DNA from: Erwinia pyrifoliae DSM 12163
GTDB taxonomy: Bacteria > Pseudomonadota > Gammaproteobacteria > Enterobacterales > Enterobacteriaceae
DNA length: 64,000 nucleotides
Reading direction: 5' to 3'
NCBI RefSeq assembly: GCF_000026985.1
Contig: NC_017390.1
Coordinates: 1,594,735 to 1,658,734, forward strand
The notes beneath the pieces were generated by a model. It had not been told where the DNA came from and did no database searches. It saw only the letters and a program-made list of their open reading frames with translations. This document shows, one piece after another, positions 55,834 to 63,817 of the stretch; the stretch's first letter is position 1; every line of letters begins with the position of its first letter. Position numbers and translations under genes: made by a program.

Positions 55834-57765
55834 GTGAACCAGAGCCAACGCCAACATATTGCCACCGTGGTAGCCAGCATTGACGGTAACCTGCCGTCTA
55901 TGGCATCACGCCAGCACGATCAGGCAATCCGCGACTCCTGGTTGCGCTGTGTTGAGTTACACAGGCTTGAACCAGGTCGGATGCAGGAAGCGCATATTCT
56001 GCCGTGGGCGCAACTTTGTGAACATCGTGAACGTATTGAAGCGTTTCGCTGCATCGCCCGTCATGCTTTGAAAGCGCTGTATCAGCAAATTGCCCCGGCG
56101 GGATATGTGGTGCTGCTGACCGATGTGCAAGGGGTGGTGGTGGATTTTCTCGGTGACGAGACGGCCGGGAACGGCTTGCGCCGTGCCGGACTGTTCCCTG
56201 GCGCTCAGTGGTCCGAAGCCTGTATGGGGACCTGTGCGGTTGGTACTTCGCTGGCGACGGGCAGGGCGCTGACCGTCCATCGCGGAGATCATTTTGACGC
56301 AACGCATATTGCGCTGACCTGCACCGCCGTGCCGCTGTTTGACTCTAAGGGCCAGCTTATCGCGGTACTGGATGTCTCGGCCCTGGACTCTCCACAGCCA
56401 AAGTCCAGCCAGCAACTGGCATTACAGCTTGCCCGACTGGCCGCGCATCAGATCGAAAATGCCTGGCTGATGCACTGCCATCGCACCGACTGGGTGCTGA
56501 AGCTTAGCCCATCGTATCCCTTCAACGAAGTCAGCGCTGACTTCCTGATTGCTTTCGACACTGCCGGGCGCGTAGCAGGCTATAACCAGCGCGCCCGCCG
56601 CATGCTGGAACATGAACTGGTAAACTGTCCTTCGCCTTACCACGGGCGCAGCACCCTGCTGGGCAGGCCAATCGACCAGCTGTTCACCACCACCATCGAT
56701 AGTTTGCCACTGTGGTTGACCGGTGCGGACGGCAGCCAGAAAACGCTGCTTTTGTGCAATAGCGGGTCAGCCCTCTACGCCAGTGCGCGACAGCCGGACG
56801 GCCGAAGCGCGCATCAGAGATCCACGGAAGCGCGGGCGTTGCCCACTCCGCTGGCAGCATTGTGCGGCGGCGATGCAGATTTGCAGCAGCAACTGCAGCG
56901 CGCAGCACGTTTATTGAATACGCGTCTGCATTTGCTGGTGCACGGTGAAACCGGCTGCGGGAAAGAGTACTTTGCCAGAGCATTTCATCAGTCGGGCGAA
57001 CGCGGCAACCAGCCGTTCATTGCCGTCAACTGCGCCGCCATCCCGGCAGAATTGATCGAAAGCGAGCTGTTTGGCCATCTGCCGGGCAGTTTCTCAGGTG
57101 CGGGCAGTAAGGGCCGGCGTGGCCTGATTCAGGAAGCTGATGGTGGCACGCTGTTCCTTGATGAAATTGGTGATATGCCGCTGATGATGCAGACACGTCT
57201 GTTGCGGGTACTGGCTGAGCAGGAAGTGCTGCCGGTAGGCGCATCACGCCCTGTTCCGGTCGATATTCGGGTCATTTCGGCTTCTCACCACGCGCTTGAC
57301 CGGCTGGTTGAGCAGGGGCGTTTCCGTGCCGACCTGTTCTATCGTTTACAGGGGGCGCAAATATCGTTGCCGCCGCTGCGTCAGCGCAGCGATCTTGACT
57401 GGCTGATCGGCAATATGCTTGATGCACAGGTGCAGCTTTCGACGGCGGCACGGCAGCGCCTGCATCAGCACGGCTGGCCCGGTAACCTGCGTGAGCTGAG
57501 CAATGTGCTGGCCTACGCCACAGCCATGTGTGAAGGCGGGCGTATTGAGGTCATCGATCTGCCTGACAATATCGGGGAGCCGCAGTTTTCGCAGCAAAGC
57601 TTATGCAACAGGCCCGAACTGCCGCAGGATGCGCTGCGGATTATCCAGCATCTGCGTGCCGCCCGCTGGAATCACAGCGCCGCTGCACGTCAGATGGGGA
57701 TCAGCCGCATGACGTTGTACCGCCGTATGCAACGCTATGGCATTACTTCTCCAGGACAACAATAA
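55834..57765 (+). CDS. Sigma-54-dependent activator of the AcoR/DhaR type
   Basis: A 643-aa regulator. Residues about 80-210 form a GAF-like sensor (GYVVLLTDVQGVVVDFLGD, WSEACMGTCAVGTSLATGRAL, the AcoR-type pattern). A PAS-like stretch follows near 225-330. The AAA+ domain has Walker A HGETGCGKEYF near 369-376, GGTLFLDEIGD as Walker B and the R-finger region VDIRVISASHH. The C-terminus is a Fis-type HTH (WNHSAAARQMGISRMTLYRRMQRYGI). The sigma-54 contact loop reads GSFSGA (about 417-422) rather than GAFTGA. Convergent with the butanediol dehydrogenase gene, which has a sigma-54-like promoter, so it is its probable activator. Confidence 0.88.
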   Translation: MNQSQRQHIATVVASIDGNLPSMASRQHDQAIRDSWLRCVELHRLEPGRMQEAHILPWAQLCEHRERIEAFRCIARHALKALYQQIAPAGYVVLLTDVQGVVVDFLGDETAGNGLRRAGLFPGAQWSEACMGTCAVGTSLATGRALTVHRGDHFDATHIALTCTAVPLFDSKGQLIAVLDVSALDSPQPKSSQQLALQLARLAAHQIENAWLMHCHRTDWVLKLSPSYPFNEVSADFLIAFDTAGRVAGYNQRARRMLEHELVNCPSPYHGRSTLLGRPIDQLFTTTIDSLPLWLTGADGSQKTLLLCNSGSALYASARQPDGRSAHQRSTEARALPTPLAALCGGDADLQQQLQRAARLLNTRLHLLVHGETGCGKEYFARAFHQSGERGNQPFIAVNCAAIPAELIESELFGHLPGSFSGAGSKGRRGLIQEADGGTLFLDEIGDMPLMMQTRLLRVLAEQEVLPVGASRPVPVDIRVISASHHALDRLVEQGRFRADLFYRLQGAQISLPPLRQRSDLDWLIGNMLDAQVQLSTAARQRLHQHGWPGNLRELSNVLAYATAMCEGGRIEVIDLPDNIGEPQFSQQSLCNRPELPQDALRIIQHLRAARWNHSAAARQMGISRMTLYRRMQRYGITSPGQQ

Positions 57766-57829
57766 AGCGGCCCACCCCTGGGTAGACGGCGCACGCGGTG
57801 ACACTACCCAGACGACAATCACCCGGTGA

Positions 57830-58885
57830 TTATTGCGGTGGGCGTACCAGAATTTTCACCTGATTTTTCTCTTTCACCAGCGTTTCAAATCCCTCGGTCA
57901 CCAGGTCTGCGAGATCGATACGTTTTGTCACCAGCTTTTCGGCCTGGAAATACCCCTGGGTCATCAGCTCTATCACCGCCGGGAAAATATGCCGGTAGGC
58001 GATAATACCCTTCACGTTACGCTCTGCCAGCACCACTTTATTGGGGTGGAACGAGGCTTCGCCTTCCCAGATGGAAACGATGATCGTTTCGCCTTCATAA
58101 CGCGTACTGTCAATACACTGCTTCAGCACCACCGGTACGCCGGTCACCTCGAAAGCCACATCCACCCCGCCTTGACTCCGTTCACGGATGGTCGCCACCG
58201 CGTCCTGCTGGCTTGGGTCGATAACCACGTTTGCTCCCATCTCGCGTGCTTTCTCCGCCCGTTGCGGTGACAGCTCGACCACGTAAATCTCTGATGCACC
58301 TGCAGCACGCAAGGCTTCAATCATCAGCAAGCCTATGGGTCCCGCGCCGAAAACCGCCGCTTTATCCCCGGCCTTTAGTTTGCTTATTCGAACCGCGTGC
58401 AGCGCCACGGCTGCCGGTTCAACCAGCGCCCCTTGCTCATACGAAAGACCCTCTGGCATGGGATGCACCATATGTTCTTCGACCACGGTAAAGGAGGAGA
58501 ACCCGCCGCCGCCGCCGGACAGACCATGAAAACCGAGATCCGCGCACAGATTGTATTTCCCTTCGCGACAGGCTTCACAGGTTCGGCAGGAGAGGACAGG
58601 CTCTACCACCACACGTTCACCCACTTTCACTTTAGTCACGCCGTTGCCCACCGCGACAACCTGGCCGGAAAACTCATGGCCCATCACAATCGGGGCAACG
58701 TCATGACTGATTTTGTGCGGCTTACCGACAGGTGCGAAGATCGGGCCTGCGAGATATTCATGCAGATCGCTGCCGCAGATGCCTGTCCAGGCAACTTTAA
58801 TTTTGACTTTGCCTGCGCTGACCAGCGGTTCTTCGATATCTTCAATCCGAATGTCATGGGCCTTATGCCAACGTGCTGCTTTCAT
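57830..58885 (-). CDS. Zinc-dependent 2,3-butanediol dehydrogenase (MDR family)
   Basis: A 351-aa medium-chain dehydrogenase: GICGSDLHEYLAGP (catalytic Cys), GHEFSGQVV (His/Glu), CRTCEACREGKYNLC (structural zinc Cys), AAVFGAGPIGLLMIEALRAAG and VELSPQRAEKAREMGA (NAD). GPIFAPVGKPHKIS between the metal motifs is typical of R-specific 2,3-butanediol dehydrogenases. It would interconvert acetoin and butanediol in the cytoplasm. It has its own sigma-54-like promoter (58964-58979). An 8-bp hairpin (CTGGGTAG/CTACCCAG, 57778-57811) lies between the convergent genes. Confidence 0.9.
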   Translation of the reverse strand: MKAARWHKAHDIRIEDIEEPLVSAGKVKIKVAWTGICGSDLHEYLAGPIFAPVGKPHKISHDVAPIVMGHEFSGQVVAVGNGVTKVKVGERVVVEPVLSCRTCEACREGKYNLCADLGFHGLSGGGGGFSSFTVVEEHMVHPMPEGLSYEQGALVEPAAVALHAVRISKLKAGDKAAVFGAGPIGLLMIEALRAAGASEIYVVELSPQRAEKAREMGANVVIDPSQQDAVATIRERSQGGVDVAFEVTGVPVVLKQCIDSTRYEGETIIVSIWEGEASFHPNKVVLAERNVKGIIAYRHIFPAVIELMTQGYFQAEKLVTKRIDLADLVTEGFETLVKEKNQVKILVRPPQ

Positions 58886-58912
58886 CTTCTTTTCCCTTGA
58901 GATTGGTTAATT

Positions 58913-58947
58913 GCCGTTCCGGTCACCGTGGCGGTGACCGGAACGGC
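58913..58947 (-). other. 35-bp perfect palindrome in the butanediol dehydrogenase leader
   Basis: GCCGTTCCGGTCACC (58913-58927) is exactly complemented by GGTGACCGGAACGGC (58933-58947) with a 5-nt loop. If transcription starts near 58952, this hairpin occupies about +5 to +39 of the mRNA. No T run follows. It could stabilise the transcript or be an operator. Confidence 0.75.
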
Positions 58948-58963
58948 TGCTCTGGCAGGCTAA

Positions 58964-58979
58964 TGCGAAAAGCGTGCCA
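58964..58979 (-). promoter_or_regulatory. Sigma-54 promoter of the butanediol dehydrogenase gene
   Basis: Minus strand TGGCAC-GCTTT-TCGCA. It keeps the invariant GG (-24) and GC (-12) with correct spacing; only one base of the TTGCA box differs from consensus. Start of transcription expected near 58952, about 67 bp before the ATG. Confidence 0.78.
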
Positions 58980-59051
58980 GGATCGGGAAGTGGATTATCA
59001 GGGGGAAGAGAAGGGCATTTTCCGCAGAGCGAACGCGAAAATGGCTCAGAA

Positions 59052-59082
59052 TGTGACACCTGTAACGGTGACAGGTGTCACA
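59052..59082. promoter_or_regulatory. Candidate upstream activator site
   Basis: Inverted repeat TGTGACACCTG / CAGGTGTCACA, perfect over 11 bp with a 9-bp spacer, centred about 115 bp upstream of the expected sigma-54 start. Position and TGTNACA-like half-sites fit an enhancer for an AcoR/DhaR-type activator. The remaining 59083-59378 stretch shows nothing recognised. Confidence 0.6.
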
Positions 59083-59378
59083 GGGGGCGTGTATCGCCGT
59101 GGGAACCTGAAGCTGTTGAGATGAGTATGCTGGCTGAATCGGCATCCATCGGGCAATGAGTGACGGAGCGTTACGGCGTGCGCAACCTGGCACGTCAAAC
59201 CGTCATGAGTAAGACCCGGGTCAGTATTCCGATTAATGCCATGTCTGATGCGTGGCTGGCCAGGCTATCTAACAGATCGTGTAAGGCATACTGATGATGT
59301 CGCTCATATTTGCCCGTTTTGAACTATTCAGGATGGAGCTAGTAACAGGATCAACGACGAATTTACCGTTTTAATTGG

Positions 59379-59417
59379 TGCCGTTTATGCCCGAATAACA
59401 TTCGGGCATAAACGGCA
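59379..59417. repeat. 39-bp near-perfect palindrome after amn
   Basis: TGCCGTTTATGCCCGAAT is followed by AAC and its exact reverse complement (18-bp arms). It lies 17 bp after the amn stop. On the minus strand no T run follows, so it is not a standard terminator, though a stem this strong may still end transcription or protect the 3' end. Confidence 0.75.
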
Positions 59418-59434
59418 GAGGCTCTTAAGCTGAA

Positions 59435-60892
59435 TCAACGGAACGGCGGTTCGTCAAAAGTACGTAGTTTACGCGAATGCAGCCTGTCGCCTTCAGCGCG
59501 CAGCAGGTCGATGGCGCGAATACCGATCTGCAGATGCTCGGAAATTGCCCCTTCATAAAACCGATTTGCCTGGCCTGGCAGCTTAATCTCGCCGTGTAAC
59601 GGCTTGTCTGAGACACAAAGCAGCGTGCCATAAGGTACGCGGAAGCGGTAACCCTGGGCGGCAATAGTCGCGCTTTCCATGTCTACCGCCACCGCACGAC
59701 TGAGGTTAAAACGCAGTGCTGAAGCCCTGTAGCGCAGTTCCCAGTTGCGATCATCCGTGGTCACTACCGTCCCTGTACGAAGCCGCTGCTTCACCTCTTC
59801 GCCCGGCATACCGCTCACCTCTTTGGTGGCGTCGTACAGTGCGCGCTGAACCTCCGCAATACTCGGGATCGGAATATCCGGCGGCAGAACGGCATCCAGG
59901 ACATGATCATCGCGCAGGTAAGCATGTGCCAGCACATAGTCGCCAATGGTCTGACTTTCACGCAGCCCACCGCAGTGACCAATCATCAGCCAGGCATGCG
60001 GACGTAGTACCGCCAGATGGTCACAGATGGTTTTGGCGTTTGAGGGGCCAACGCCAATATTGACTAACGTGATGCCTTGACCATGTTGGCCGGTCAGGTG
60101 CCAGGCGGGCATCTGGTGCTTTTTCCATGCCAGATCGGACACGGCCTTTTCCGGATGTAACGTGTCACGGGTAATGGCAGTACCGCCCGCGCAAGAGAGG
60201 GTTTGGTACGGCGAGGCGGGGTCGGCAATCTGTGTGCAGGCCCACAGCACAAACTCATAGACATAGCGTGTGTAGTTGGTGAACAGCACATAGGGTTGAA
60301 AATCCTCCACCGGGGTTCCGGTGTAATGGCGCAGACGCGCCAGCGAGAAATCCGTGCGCAGCGCATCGAAGTGCGACAGCGGGAAGGTTTCTGCCGCCGG
60401 CAGCAGCCCGTCGGCGTTCTCATCGCCAATCTGCGACAGTTCGGTGGTCGGGAAATGCCTGGCAATACCGGCGCTCATGCTGCGATCCAGCGTGAGATCG
60501 GAGCCATCGATCACGTACGGGAAGGGGATCTCCTGTTGTGACGGTAGCACCGCGATCTCGATCGGGTATTCGCCGTTCAGCATATTGAGCTGTTCACTAA
60601 GATAGTGGCGCAGCAGCGTCGGGCGGGTAATGGTGGTGCTGTAACAGCCTGCACGAGTGAAGCGGCCAAAGGCGCGGGTGAGGCGCTGCAACGGTGCGCT
60701 ACCGTTCCAGCTAACGCGCAGCTGCGGATAAACAAACAGCCCGGCAGCGCGCCGGGCCGGATCGGGAAGGCTGCCGTTATCGATAAACGCGGTGATGGCA
60801 GCACGCAGGGCGTCTACCGCCGATTGGTACTGGCTTTCAAGGGCATCAAGCGCCTCGTTGACCGACAGGGATCGCACTTCGGGTTGAGTCAT
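59435..60892 (-). CDS. amn: AMP nucleosidase
   Basis: A 485-aa enzyme, essentially E. coli length, that splits AMP into adenine and ribose-5-phosphate. The C-terminal nucleoside-phosphorylase-like half has GITLVNIGVGPSNAKTICDHLAVLRPHAWLMIGHCGGLR, VAVDMESATIAAQGYRFRVPYGTLLCVSDKPLHGEIK (MESA motif and catalytic Asp). ATG 60892 has SD AAGGAG; five upstream codons are rejected. amn is near tRNA-Asn genes in E. coli too. Confidence 0.96.
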   Translation of the reverse strand: MTQPEVRSLSVNEALDALESQYQSAVDALRAAITAFIDNGSLPDPARRAAGLFVYPQLRVSWNGSAPLQRLTRAFGRFTRAGCYSTTITRPTLLRHYLSEQLNMLNGEYPIEIAVLPSQQEIPFPYVIDGSDLTLDRSMSAGIARHFPTTELSQIGDENADGLLPAAETFPLSHFDALRTDFSLARLRHYTGTPVEDFQPYVLFTNYTRYVYEFVLWACTQIADPASPYQTLSCAGGTAITRDTLHPEKAVSDLAWKKHQMPAWHLTGQHGQGITLVNIGVGPSNAKTICDHLAVLRPHAWLMIGHCGGLRESQTIGDYVLAHAYLRDDHVLDAVLPPDIPIPSIAEVQRALYDATKEVSGMPGEEVKQRLRTGTVVTTDDRNWELRYRASALRFNLSRAVAVDMESATIAAQGYRFRVPYGTLLCVSDKPLHGEIKLPGQANRFYEGAISEHLQIGIRAIDLLRAEGDRLHSRKLRTFDEPPFR

Positions 60893-61308
60893 GAAAACTC
60901 CTTGCATGGTTTACAGGTTTGCTGCACAGACTAACTGAAGATGATAATAAAAGGATAGCGCCAGTCATATCGGCGTAAATGGCCAGTCGTGTTGAGACTT
61001 GAAGAGTATTAAACCTTACTCACATAAAGGTGATGGCACTAAAGTCACAGCGCGCTTTGGCGCTCGATCGGCCACACAACATCATTTTCCGGCAGCAAAA
61101 AAACATGGCTGGAGCACGGGGGGATATATAGTCAGAAAGGAAGCGAAAATGTTACTGGCATCCGAATAATGCCGGATGGCGTCCATTTTCATTCGCACTT
61201 TAAACCGACAGTTTTTAAAACTACGGGATAGAAAACACTACGCCCGCGCAGTCTTCCCGACGCGGGCTTTACAGTTCTGCTCCATTTAGCCTGAGCCGGG
61301 CATGTTAT
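60893..61308. other. Intergenic region upstream of amn
   Basis: 416 bp with no credible gene. It holds the amn promoter region on its left. A GC hairpin GCCCGCG...CGCGGGC at 61242-61267 lies 40 bp beyond the stop of the next gene and could be its terminator, though its T run is poor. Confidence 0.45.
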
Positions 61309-61968
61309 TCACTCTACGTCACGCTTTACATCACCATTTTTCAGTATGAACGTCAGCTTTCCATCCCAGAATTCAGCAATAAAAATGTCATCACGTTCAA
61401 CGGCTATTCTCTCAAGCTTGCTGTTCAGCCAGTCTTCATCTTTCTCGATGCCGTTTAATTCCGAAAATCTGGGGGCGCCATCTTTCATTAAAATGATCGA
61501 GGGCATTTTCCCTCCTTCACAGACCACCGAAAGCGACCCGCTTGGCTCAATCTGCGCATAGCGGATCTCCTGGAAAGAATGAATGCCCTGAGAATGCAGT
61601 TGTGATGCAACATTCAATATATCAATTTTATTTTTTCTTTTTAAAATGTTATCCATCAGGAACTTACCATTTTTAATAATGGGTATTGGCTCGCCAATGG
61701 TAAAAGAACGGAAAAACCAAATATGCTTACTTACCCAATTTAGCAGGGATATCAGGCTTACACCGATCAGCAGAACCAAAATATACTGGTGCATAGGGAT
61801 GGCATCACTATAAATAACACCGCCTATTATACCACCAAGAACAAAGTTGCCGATGAAATCGACGGGGGTCATCTGTGAGAGTTGAGTCTTACCGGAAAAG
61901 TTAAGATGCGAAATAACCACAACGAAACCGATAACAAATTTTGTCAGAACAATCGCATAATAAATCAT
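61309..61968 (-). CDS. DUF421 (YetF-like) inner membrane protein
   Basis: A 219-aa protein. Three N-terminal helices (YYAIVLTKFVIGFVVVISHL; FIGNFVLGGIIGGVIYS; YILVLLIGVSLISLLNWV) precede a cytoplasmic domain with PIPIIKNGKFLMDNILKRKNKIDILNVASQLHSQGI, the DUF421 core motif. The C-terminus adds WDGKLTFILKNGDVKRDVE. Function unknown; relatives are linked to stress or sporulation. SD AAGGAT. Confidence 0.85.
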   Translation of the reverse strand: MIYYAIVLTKFVIGFVVVISHLNFSGKTQLSQMTPVDFIGNFVLGGIIGGVIYSDAIPMHQYILVLLIGVSLISLLNWVSKHIWFFRSFTIGEPIPIIKNGKFLMDNILKRKNKIDILNVASQLHSQGIHSFQEIRYAQIEPSGSLSVVCEGGKMPSIILMKDGAPRFSELNGIEKDEDWLNSKLERIAVERDDIFIAEFWDGKLTFILKNGDVKRDVE

Positions 61969-62182
61969 ATTTTATCCTTGCAAGAATAAGGGGGCATACA
62001 GCCTCCCTTAAAATGACGATTGAGCCAATGACGACGACCACCCAATTGCCAAAAGTGAACCCGATGACCTTAGCCAATCTGAGCGGGGTGCCACCCCAGC
62101 CCCCGCTGTGGCTTCAGGCAGGCCGGGGATGGACCAGGATAACATGCCCATTCCCGGCTCCTTGTCAGGCATTATTCGGCAA

Positions 62183-62656
62183 TTATTGTTGTTGTGGGCT
62201 GTCAGCCTGTTTTGCCTTAATACTATCTTTAATTTCTTTTGCCTGGCCGGCTGCATCTGAAGCCAGAGTATTAGCCCCGGCAATGGCATTATCCTTGATT
62301 TGGCCTGCCTGCTGGACAATCCGATCGCTTTGCTGTTTTGCTTCGGTCTTGATGGCTTCAGCTTTGTTTTTGGCCTCGTCTGACAGCGAGGCGGCCTTGC
62401 TATCGGCTTCAGCTTTGATCGCTTTAGCCTTGTCGGTTAGCTGCAGTGCCTGGGTAGACGCTTCCTGCTTAATGGCATCAATATGCTTGTCCGCATCTTT
62501 TTCTACCGCACTGGCTTTATCTGTAGCGGCATCCTCGATCTGTGCAGCATTGTCTTTCGCTTTATCGAGGTTAGCATCCACCTTTGGCGCATCATCACAG
62601 CCTGCGATAAGCAGACAGATAACAGAGGCAAGCAGGGTTTTATTCCAATGTTTCAT
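62183..62656 (-). CDS. Ala/Lys-rich coiled-coil lipoprotein
   Basis: A 157-aa lipoprotein. The signal ends in LLIAGC with Cys20, followed by Asp-Asp; Asp at +2 predicts retention in the inner membrane by the Lol rule. The mature part is almost entirely heptad-like A/K/E/D repeats (DKAKAIKAEADSKAASLSDE), a long helix resembling LEA-type or apolipoprotein-like proteins. ATG 62656 has SD AAGGAAAA. It may act in envelope stress or desiccation (inference). The large antisense + strand ORF over it is a shadow. Confidence 0.8.
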   Translation of the reverse strand: MKHWNKTLLASVICLLIAGCDDAPKVDANLDKAKDNAAQIEDAATDKASAVEKDADKHIDAIKQEASTQALQLTDKAKAIKAEADSKAASLSDEAKNKAEAIKTEAKQQSDRIVQQAGQIKDNAIAGANTLASDAAGQAKEIKDSIKAKQADSPQQQ

Positions 62657-62779
62657 ACATTTTCCTTTTGGATTATTGTCATGTTGAACGCAAAATATTC
62701 TGATACAGAAGTGACTCAGGGCAAGCGATCCTGGGATAAGTGGTACAAATGCCATCAGAAAGTGATTGTTCTGTGTTGG

Positions 62780-63022
62780 TGAGATTTATCCTATTGCCAT
62801 GAATATAGTAAATTATTTCTCAGCGTCAAGTATTTTACCCGCGCCGTTCAGGTAGCTTTACTGGCTACAGATTTTGGCCTGCAGTGGAGAAGAGAGGTGC
62901 TTAACGGTCTTGTTAACTATCCTGCGGCTCAGACTATGGGCGTCTGGAATCATCCGGTACGAGAGGAAAAAATGCCATCAGCTTTGTCTGTATTAGATGC
63001 GTGGCGGAGATCCTCCGGTTAA
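62780..63022 (+). other. Open frame without start, possible gene remnant
   Basis: An 80-codon stretch free of stops with protein-like wording (KYFTRAVQVALLATDFGLQW, VNYPAAQTMGVWNHPV) ending at TAA 63020. No ATG/GTG with SD begins it. I recognise no family. The remainder of 62657-63494 shows nothing. Confidence 0.25.
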
Positions 63023-63494
63023 CGATAAAGTGAGATTTTAGTTTTTGGGTTGTTAATAACCGGCATCTGTCAGATTTACAGGCTGTATTGACTCGTGGTG
63101 TTTTATTTAATCGACAGTGACCCTGAATTACTCTATGCTGATTAATCAATCACGGTGGAAGTAAGAAGATATTGCCATTAATGATACAGCCGGCTATCAA
63201 ATGAGACGTCAATAATTGAAGCCACGCTCTGTGTCACTCTTCGCTTTTTAGGCCGGAAAAGATGAATCAGATCTGGCGATTGATTTAATACCTAATGTAC
63301 GGCTTTGCGGCTGGCAACTTCGCATCATCGATGTAAACAATAATTATGACCGCGAAGCACTTCCGTTTTGATGATTGAAAAGCCTAATCAAAACGGTATT
63401 ACCCTCATGTTATCAACCTGTGCAATCGATCCCATACGTCCGCCATAGAGGTCGATCGACGTTGGGATGCGTGAGTAACGCAATGGATAAACGC

Positions 63495-63529
63495 AAAAAA
63501 CCAGATGCTTTAAGGCATCTGGTTTCTTT
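63495..63529 (-). terminator. Terminator next to the tRNA-Asn fragment
   Basis: On the minus strand CCAGATGC...GCATCTGG is followed by TTTTTT. It sits directly after the 3' end of the partial tRNA-Asn, where a tRNA terminator belongs, and differs from the terminator at 55229. Confidence 0.85.
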
Positions 63530-63533
63530 AAAT

Positions 63534-63557
63534 TGGCTCCTCTGACTGGACTCGAAC
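63534..63557 (-). repeat. tRNA-Asn 3'-end fragment, probable att site
   Basis: These 24 bases are identical to the 3' end of the intact tRNA-Asn (55271-55294), covering the T-arm half and acceptor strand with CCA. Homology then stops abruptly; the 5' two-thirds of the tRNA are missing. A terminator follows on the 3' side. This is the structure left at the distal end of an island that integrated into a tRNA 3' end. Confidence 0.8.
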
Positions 63558-63817
63558 ACTACCTTAATCTCCTGTTTTATAGTGATAATTAAATCACATG
63601 ATTAATTTGTTACATCATTTATGCCAACATGTTTATCTGTGAAGGATAAAAAAGTCAATTTTAATCAATGGCTTACTTCACCGTTCTCTGGCGGACGCTA
63701 TCGAACCAATACCCTTTTTACCACCTTCTGTCAAATTGCGCCGATTTTTTACAACGGTAGTTGAATGACCACCTCACTGATAGTATCCGTGCAGGACAAT
63801 ATGTAAGTGAGGTTTTG

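Noticed and set aside
61941..62687. 248-codon + strand ORF rich in Ala/Ser/Leu
   Set aside because: It is antisense to the Ala/Lys-rich lipoprotein and to the start of the DUF421 gene; its composition is the complement of those codons.
55271..63557. 8.3-kb segment bounded by 24-bp direct repeats as a mobile island
   Set aside because: The left copy is a complete tRNA with its own terminator and the right copy has a different terminator, so they are two tRNA-Asn loci. Content such as amn is housekeeping. The right copy better marks an island further right.
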